DNA of 64,000 nt from positions 28,529,527 to 28,593,526 of the forward strand of contig NC_049903.1 of NCBI RefSeq assembly GCF_001411555.2, in the 5' to 3' direction. Within the stretch, counting starts at the first letter, position 1; every line of letters begins with the position of its first letter. Origin of the DNA: Juglans regia. Lineage: Eukaryota > Streptophyta > Magnoliopsida > Fagales > Juglandaceae. The position numbers and the translations under genes were made by a program. The notes under the pieces were generated by a model. That model saw only the letters and a program-made list of their open reading frames with translations. It had not been told where the DNA came from and searched no databases. Shown here piece by piece: positions 57,727-64,000 of this stretch.

Positions 57727-60324
57727 TGTCGTAGCAAAGAGCCACTATGGATTGTCTTTGAAGTTTTGGGCACCATCTCTTCTTTCTTGGCTGTGTCGTC
57801 TTACAAGACCATTGATGGCTGGGCCCAAAGGGTTAAATTTGTAGGGAAGGGTTTGCGGCTGAAGGAATGTGAACATGTAATTATATGCAATGTAGAGTTT
57901 GAAGGCTAATATGGGATATCAGTTTATATTTTCCATATTTCAAAATGTTATATTTTCCATATTTCAAAATCATGTACAGCTTACTTTCCTTGTATACAAC
58001 TCGATTATAGGACAAATTATAGGTCTTTTTCTCTTATTTAAACTCTTGACTCTGTTTCCTAACATGGTATCGCTGATGGTATTCAAATAAAGCCTAATTC
58101 AAAACATATATGGATAGATCGCTGCAGCCTCCGTGACTACGATGATGGACTTATAGACATCACTCGAAAGAGAAAAGATACTACTGATTCTAGTTAAGAT
58201 CAAGTCCTTGTTTAAAAAACAAAGGTAACAAAAAAAGAAAAAACTGTGCTAAAATGAATAATAATAATAATACATGTCTTCAAACATTGGCTTCAGGTGT
58301 CACTTTTCACAGCATAACAAGATAATGCTCATTGGGGCAGACCCTTCTCATATTGACGACAGATGCATCCGTGTGGCCATCCACCATTGCTTTTTTGATG
58401 GGACCAGATAGCAGCATCCTAGAGTTAGATTTGCAAAAGTACAAGTGTACAACAATTATACCAAAAACTGGGGCATTTATGCTGTTTGTGCCAGTGTAGA
58501 ATCAGAGGTGCTAATTTTATAGCAAATTCTAATATCTATTAGTTTTAATATTGAAGGTTTTAATATGATTCCTAGTCTAGGAGATTAAAGATCTTGTGAT
58601 CTATATTTTGATACCATATATATTCCCAATGCAATATATATGAAGCAGGGCAGAAGAAGATGGCATTTAAATGTCTCACAGAGAAGGTATATGTCCTCGT
58701 TCTGCTTTCAACCCAATGCATTTCTGAATTCTACTTATCATTTAGAATTTTTGGTTTTAATTAATTAGGGGATCAATTGAAGTGTGCGTAGGTGTGTTTG
58801 CACATATAGAATTTTTGTATGATAAATTAAGACACTTCACACCAATTAGATACACTTTTGCACTGAGATTAGAGATGGAGATGCACGTCACTGGCATTTC
58901 TATTTTGAATTTCATATCCATTTCAAACATGTTTGCATATTTTCATCTATCCTAACCTTTAGTGTCTCTCTCTCTCTCTCACTCACAGCCTTTCTTATGT
59001 GCTATAGGAACAATGACTCTAATTATGTAAGTTAAGAAAGTTTGGCCTTGTCCCTACATGAATGACTATATAGAAGTATCATACAAGCTTTCTTGCCCTT
59101 TTTCATTTCCTTTTCCATTCGAAAAGGGATGTCGTTCAAAAATCCCTTGAGCCCTTCATATAAATTGGTGAGAATAAGAATCCAAGTTTCTAGAAACCAT
59201 ATAGCACCTGATCCTTGGAACAAGGAAATAATACAGAAAAGAGCAATAGATCCAATGAGGAAGCCCTTAATGCATGTAGGATGGAATAATAGAAAGGAGA
59301 TATCTCTAAGAGAAGAGTCCACCTAATAGCAATGAAATAGATGATAGACTCCAGCACTCAATTCAAATTTGAGCATATTGCTTTCTCATTTATAAAAGTG
59401 TGCGACTGAGTAATCTTTTCTAGCATTATGAAAGAGATTCCCAAGTCCTGACTTAATTAAGCATATTATTAAAGAGACTCTTACAGTTCATACCTTTACT
59501 ATTGAAGCCGAGTTTCAAGCATGCTAGCAATTTTGGCATCCTCCCAAGATAAAAGAAGACAGAGATCGCTGTGTAGTTAATTTTGCGATTGCATAAATCA
59601 TTTATATCAACATTAGGAATACATTGTCAGACTACTTGAGATCATTGAAAATAGGAATCTTGATTGGGACAGTACTGCCGGAAGCGGCTAATTTGCATTA
59701 ATATTTATAATGGGGGTGGCTGTTTCCTGCTTTCATCTACTGGATAGTTGTCATTATGAATCAGTGATGACACTGCAAAACATTTGTGCTTCTTGAATAG
59801 TCAATGGAGGAAGCATGACATCATCTGATACTCTTTAACTGTCATAATCCATAGTTTGACAGTGTTGTCCATATTACAAAGTTTTGCTTGTCAAGCCACT
59901 CAGCTAGATGCCATAAAAGAGTGATCGAAATTATGTCTAATACATTATGCAGGCTTAATAAGTTCTTAAGCCTCAGCCAATCCTCTGAAATCGTTAAATT
60001 TACTGGAAGCGTGTGAATTTGTCTATAACCAACATATTTTTCAAGCTCCAAAGGTGGAGCTGTTATTTTCGTAATGAGGTTGAAATTGCTTCTGACAAGG
60101 AGGAGGCAATGACTGGCTGCATAAGGTTTGAAAGGGACTTGTTCGTGAGTGGAGCTCAAGTGGGGTTGATGAGTGAGAGTTGTGACCCCAGCATGTTTCA
60201 GCCAAGTGAATACTACCCCACTTGGACAATGGAACCTCCCACCAGTGATCTTAAGCACGTTCTCCTACATTGCACTGGGTGGCAGAGTTTTCTGCTACCA
60301 GCAGATCATAAGGTGGATTCTTAG
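57727..60324 (+). pseudogene. PL-B: pectate lyase (PL1 family) pseudogene
   Basis: Exons: about 57727-57908 (GCRSKEPLWIVFE, GKGLRLKECEHVIICN); about 58065-58190 (DGIQIKPNSKHIWID, RDYDDGLIDITRK); 58297-58507 (MLIGADPSHIDDRCIRVAIH, FFDGTR); about 58621-58686 (EAGQKKMAFKCLTEK); about 60068-60324 (HPSEYYPTWTMEPP type, HCTGWQS). A TAG stop follows FFDGTR where PL-A has CAG. The acceptor before the fourth exon reads CCAT instead of CCAG, and the CTCTCTAG acceptor before the last exon is deleted. The 5' exons are missing. It lacks the LINE found in PL-A, giving the empty site for that insertion. Confidence 0.8.
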
Positions 60325-60937
60325 CTGCATGGAGTGATGGGTTAGTAGCTAAGCAGCCTAATTTACATGTATAATGTATTATCTAGACCTTGATGTTCAC
60401 TATGGTTTGTTAGGTCTTAAGTTTTTCTGTTCCTTAATATTTTTTATTAGTAAATGTTCCGGTATGCTTGGTCTATTTTGAACTTGTATCTCTGCCGAAA
60501 AGAAAATTAGCTGTTGAAATAGCAATTCAATCACAAGGGTTAAAAATTCTCATGTATTGAAGTGTTGTTTGTGTCCCTGCGAATATTTTATTTAGCCTCT
60601 TATAGATTTGTAACCATATAATACGACAAATTTCATAGTTACATATACTGACTATGTGGTTTAGCTTCCAATATGATGGAATTAAAACAAAAGAAAAGAA
60701 ATGGGAAAGAATTTGAGTTGAAATGTTCCCTCCAAATTGCGGCTGGATAGGATTTGAAACGAGAATTTTGAGGAAGGTCTGTGTCTCCTCTGGATTAGAA
60801 AAAGACTAATCACTTTGGTATTCTTTTTTTCTTCCCATTCATAGTCAAAACAAATATAAAAAGGGATGATAGATGGCATTCAATCCTTTTTCATTGACTT
60901 ACTTTCCACTGTCTTTCTGATTGAAATGTCAGACTAA
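60325..60937 (+). other. PL-B 3' flank and RLK6 upstream region
   Basis: It begins like 10459-10666 and runs into the module start (GTTGAAATAGCAATTC at 60512, CATTGAAGTGTTGTTTGTG near 60558), then diverges from the other RLK promoters. No clear TATA box like that of the sister genes. Confidence 0.5.
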
Positions 60938-62490
60938 ATGAACAGGACACTCAACCCTTCGACATTGGCCTCATCAATTATACACTCGAGCATGGCATCA
61001 TCTGCCTCCATCTCTGTCATTGCAGTAGCATGGGTTACCTGCATTTCGTTCTATGGAATTTATTTGGATACTGAGGTAGTTGTGTTTGTGGTAGCATCTA
61101 AATCATCACCTCTAGATCTAGAAATGAAAGCTCTGCTGGAGATGGGGTGGTGGTCAAGTGTCGACACCAACAATACCTCAAGTCCTTGTGAGTGCTATGG
61201 TATTTCTTGCTCTGCCGGTGGAAGGGTCACAAAGATTAACTTAGCTAATAGCTATTTGGAAGGTAAGTTGAAACTCAAATTTTCTTCCTTCCCAAATTTA
61301 GACTTTGTTGATCTTCATGGAAATGGACTTCAAGGGAGCATCCCTAGTGACATAGGTACTCTATCAAACCTCACCTTTCTTGACCTATCCTTCAATCAAC
61401 TTACAGGTGAGATACCTCTTTCCATCGTAAACCTCACCCAATTACTGACGTTTGACATTGCTTCTAACAACATCCATGGTTCCATTCCCTTGGAAATAGG
61501 CAACATGAAGAGCTTGAATTACTTGTACCTTAGTTTGAACAAAATTAGTGGTTCCATCCCAACAGGAATAGGAGACTTGAAGAATCTGATGTGTTTGCAC
61601 CTTAAATCTAACAATCTCATTGGTGCAGTTCCTACTACTCTTGCTGGTTGCCCTTATTTGCAAGAGTTGATATTGAGCCACAACTACTTGACTGGACTCT
61701 TTTCCCATCGCTTTGCTGACCTTTATTGGCTAAATACTATTGATCTCAGTCACAACTTTTTCAGTGGAGAGATACCAGGTAAACTTGGGGGTTCGGGCAA
61801 TTTATCAATCTTATATCTTAGCTACAATAATCTTACAGGCAATATCCCCCTTCCTCTCATTTCTGTACAAGATGTTGACTTGTCATACAACCCACTGAAT
61901 GGAAAAGTTCTTGACAATTTTGATCAATATCATTCGCTGGACACGTTGATTGGCAACAATGATTTATGTGGTAACTTCACGGGTTTCCCTCCTTGTCATT
62001 CTTCAATCGGAAGCAAAATTAAGCTTATTATTCCCATAGTCATTTTCCTTGGATTCTTAGCTCTTGGGGGTTTTCTCATGTATCAAGGCATTATTAAAAA
62101 ACCTCGATCTAAGTAGAGAGAAACAAGGGATGGGAACTTGTTCTCTATATGGAATTATGATGGACATATTGCATATGCAACCATCATTGAAGCAACATAG
62201 GAATTTGACATCAAATATTGCAGTGGAACATGTGGGAATGGTATTGTTTACAAAGCAGAATTATCTGGTGGTAGAACTGTTGCCTTGAAGAAACTTCATA
62301 AGTTAGAGGCTGAGAATCCCAATTTTTTATAGCAGTTTCAACAATGAGGTAATGGTTTTATCAGAGATTTGGCATTGAAACATTGTAAAACTTCACGGGT
62401 TTTGTTTGCATACAGTTTTAGTTTATGAGTACATAGAGAGGGGAAGCCTACTTTGTGTTCTAAGCAATGTTTGTGCTGAAGCTATACATA
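60938..62490 (+). pseudogene. RLK6: divergent LRR receptor, kinase destroyed; ORF resembles an LRR-RLP
   Basis: An open frame 60938-62116 (392 aa) starts at MNRTL; the ATG at 60992 (MASSASISVIAVAW) aligns better with its sisters. It encodes signal peptide, N-cap (WWSSVDTNNTSSPCECYGIS), about ten LRRs, and a TM segment (LIIPIVIFLGFLALGGFLMY), then stops at TAG 62114-62116 after KKPRSK. Kinase remnants continue in the same frame ([20 protein letters not shown]), hit TAG at 62198-62200, then a frame break near 62325, and end near 62490 before the catalytic loop. So the kinase is dead, but the ectodomain-TM part could be made as a receptor-like protein. It is clearly more divergent than RLK1-5. 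Confidence 0.8.
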
Positions 62491-63325
62491 AACATTTGGC
62501 AGAAACAATAGTTCCTATTGTTCTTTAACTCTGGGAATATAAGCTAAGCACAACAGCTACCCATTTTCACTTTTGAACTGGCCTCGTGCTTCTTCACTTT
62601 TGATCTCCCCATTTTCTTTCCAACAAAGATTCCTAGCTTCATGGTTGTAAATAATGCTCATGTAATAAGAAGTGGTCTCACTATCCAGTGAAAATCCTCC
62701 AGGTGTTGATACTTCCTCACCATCTCTGGACACTTTTTAAATGTAATCATTTCTACTTCAGTTGGATCAGCCTAGAAGGTGGTCCATTCATCACCAAAAG
62801 TCAAAATCCTTGGAAACATCTTTAGTGGGTCCTCTGACATCCCTCTGGATGCAACTCCAACATCTACACCATGCATCTATCCTACCCATTCCAACAAAAA
62901 ACCATTTTAAAAGTTGATGCTCAAAATAAGTTAACCCAAATAGAAGCTACAAACAATAAAATTAAAACCTTGCATCTCCACAAAAACACAACAAAAAAAA
63001 TCTCCTTTCATCTTTGTCTTAATTCTGATTTTAATGATTAATGAACTGAAGAACCAAAAGAGCTTTAACAAAAATACATCTCATAAAGGTTTCTTCGCAA
63101 ACATATTTTATGTCCAATTTAATAATTCAAAAGAAGTAGAACTATAATAATTCAAAGATGAAAACCATTAATCCTCAAACTTTCTTGGACAGTTTCAAGC
63201 ACTGAGAGTCTCACTAGGTAGCAATATTAGTTCTCAAGTTTTGGAGCACAAACCATGTCCGTTGGAAGCTCTCTAGAGTTCTGGAAATATTACACGAACT
63301 TGCTTTCCAAGAACCATTGTAGTGG
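62491..63325. other. Spacer, no gene recognised
   Basis: Homology with the RLK family ends abruptly after GTTTGTGCTGAAGCTATA. The remainder is AT-rich to mixed, with no long frame and no match elsewhere in the window. Confidence 0.4.
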
Positions 63326-63377
63326 ATGGAGGGAGGGAGGGAGGGAGAGAGAGAGAGAGAGTGAGAGAGTGAGAGAG
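63326..63377 (+). repeat. (GGGA)n/(GA)n microsatellite
   Basis: GGAGGGAGGGAGGGA runs into GAGAGAGAGAGA with GTGAGAGA interruptions. Confidence 0.9.
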
Positions 63378-63499
63378 AAGTTGTTGGTAAAAATTTCATT
63401 TTTTGTGTAGATGTGAACAAATTACTTATGACGGCATAGGAAGATGTTAAAGATGCAAATGATTTCGACACTCATGCCCTAAGCCGCAACACCCATCTC

Positions 63500-63835
63500 A
63501 CAAAACCCAAAATTTGTCCCAAAATTCACATCTCTCAGTACACAAGCAGAATAATAATATGGAAGGAAACATGCACGGTGGAGTTACCTATGAAGCTGAG
63601 CAGAGGCGCATCAAAACAAAGCTCACGAGCAGAGGTGCAGCTCTGGGCAGACCGAGGAGCCAACGAGGGGCAGCACTAGATAGTGGGAGGGGCATCCCAG
63701 GGTGGCGCTTGGCAGAGGGAGGGAGGCGCGATGTGGGGTGGGGTGGGGGAGAGGATGAGCAACAGGGATGGGCGGCGGGGCTGAATGAGTTTGAAATGGG
63801 TGAGAGAGGGTCCGATAGGGAGAAATAGGGAAAAA
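63500..63835. other. GC-rich stretch, unidentified
   Basis: A local GC rise at 63600-63790 with open frames on both strands (63514-63828 +; 63588-63935 and 63623-63988 -) whose translations are low complexity. It could be a first exon or CpG-rich promoter on either strand, or part of a transposon. No domain is visible. Confidence 0.3.
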
Positions 63836-63872
63836 AAAAACAAAAAACAAAAAAAATATATATGCTGCCACG

Positions 63873-64000
63873 TGTGACGCCCCTAGATTTCGCTTGGGAT
63901 CGGACGGACATCTGAAGCGTCGGGACATGCAACACAAGGTTACCACCGCCGTTCGTGACATATAAGATGCAATATTCCTAACATGCATCTACCATTAAGC
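63873..64000. mobile_element. Possible start of an LTR cut by the window end
   Basis: TGTGACGCCCCTAGATTTCG follows an A-rich run. A TGTGACGCCCC start is one I associate with plant Ty3 LTRs, but neither the second LTR nor internal sequence is in view. Confidence 0.25.

Noticed and set aside
63588..63988. Proline/serine-rich minus-strand frames at the right end
   Set aside because: Overlapping frames in several phases over a GC-rich, low-complexity stretch; no domain and no splice context.

Overview
This is a repeat-rich window of plant nuclear DNA. It shows an intron-containing LRR receptor-kinase family, PIF/Harbinger-like and hAT-like MITEs, L1-type LINEs, and Ty3 and Ty1 retrotransposon sequence, with AT-rich noncoding DNA throughout. 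The abundant MITE family (GAGATGAGATGAG-rich, TAA target sites) resembles one I recall from Juglandaceae, so a walnut or hickory-type tree (Fagales) is my best guess. That is inference from memory, not proof.

The backbone is a decayed tandem array. The ancestral unit appears to be: upstream module, LRR receptor-like kinase (RLK, + strand), conserved 3' flank, AAED1/PRXL2-like thioredoxin-fold gene fragment (- strand), pectate lyase pseudogene (PL, + strand), then the next upstream module. Six RLK copies are visible. RLK1 (1890-5271) is a pseudogene with five lesions. RLK2 (19511-22605) is open except for one 1-bp deletion. RLK3 (35885-38074) is open but has lost its whole LRR ectodomain. RLK4 (42697-43174, - strand) is an inverted 5' fragment. 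RLK5 (49798-52870) is the only fully intact gene, 742 aa in two exons. RLK6 (60938-62490) is divergent and keeps only a TM-anchored LRR ectodomain. Pectate lyase copies lie at 5808-10458, 41991-42640 and 57727-60324. AAED1-like exons lie at 41732-41947 and 56533-57156.

Layout: 1-950 LINE-like 3' end; 951-5807 RLK1 and flanks; 5808-10458 PL-A, split by a twin-primed LINE; 10667-13026 a TIR element split by a second LINE; 13090-16398 MITEs and a hAT-like element; 16399-19510 the RLK2 upstream module, carrying a hAT-like element with a perfect 8-bp target duplication; 19511-24480 RLK2 and flank; 24832-30089 a Ty3 chromovirus-type retrotransposon with an in-frame duplication of the reverse-transcriptase core; 30095-35884 several repeats of the RLK upstream module with a Ty1/copia 3' fragment; 35885-42640 RLK3, AAED1 fragment and PL-C; 42640-44350 a palindromic rearrangement hub and inverted RLK4; 44351-49539 low-complexity, minisatellite and MITE DNA; 49540-60937 RLK5, AAED1 fragment and PL-B; 60938-64000 RLK6 and a GC-rich end that may begin another LTR element.

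The RLKs would act at the plasma membrane as ligand receptors with RD-type kinases, of the MIK2 (At4g08850)-like group by motif recollection. The duplicated copies act as internal empty-site controls: several insertions and deletions can be defined to the base by comparing units. No wholly new gene system was recognised. The most informative content is how the array was built and broken.
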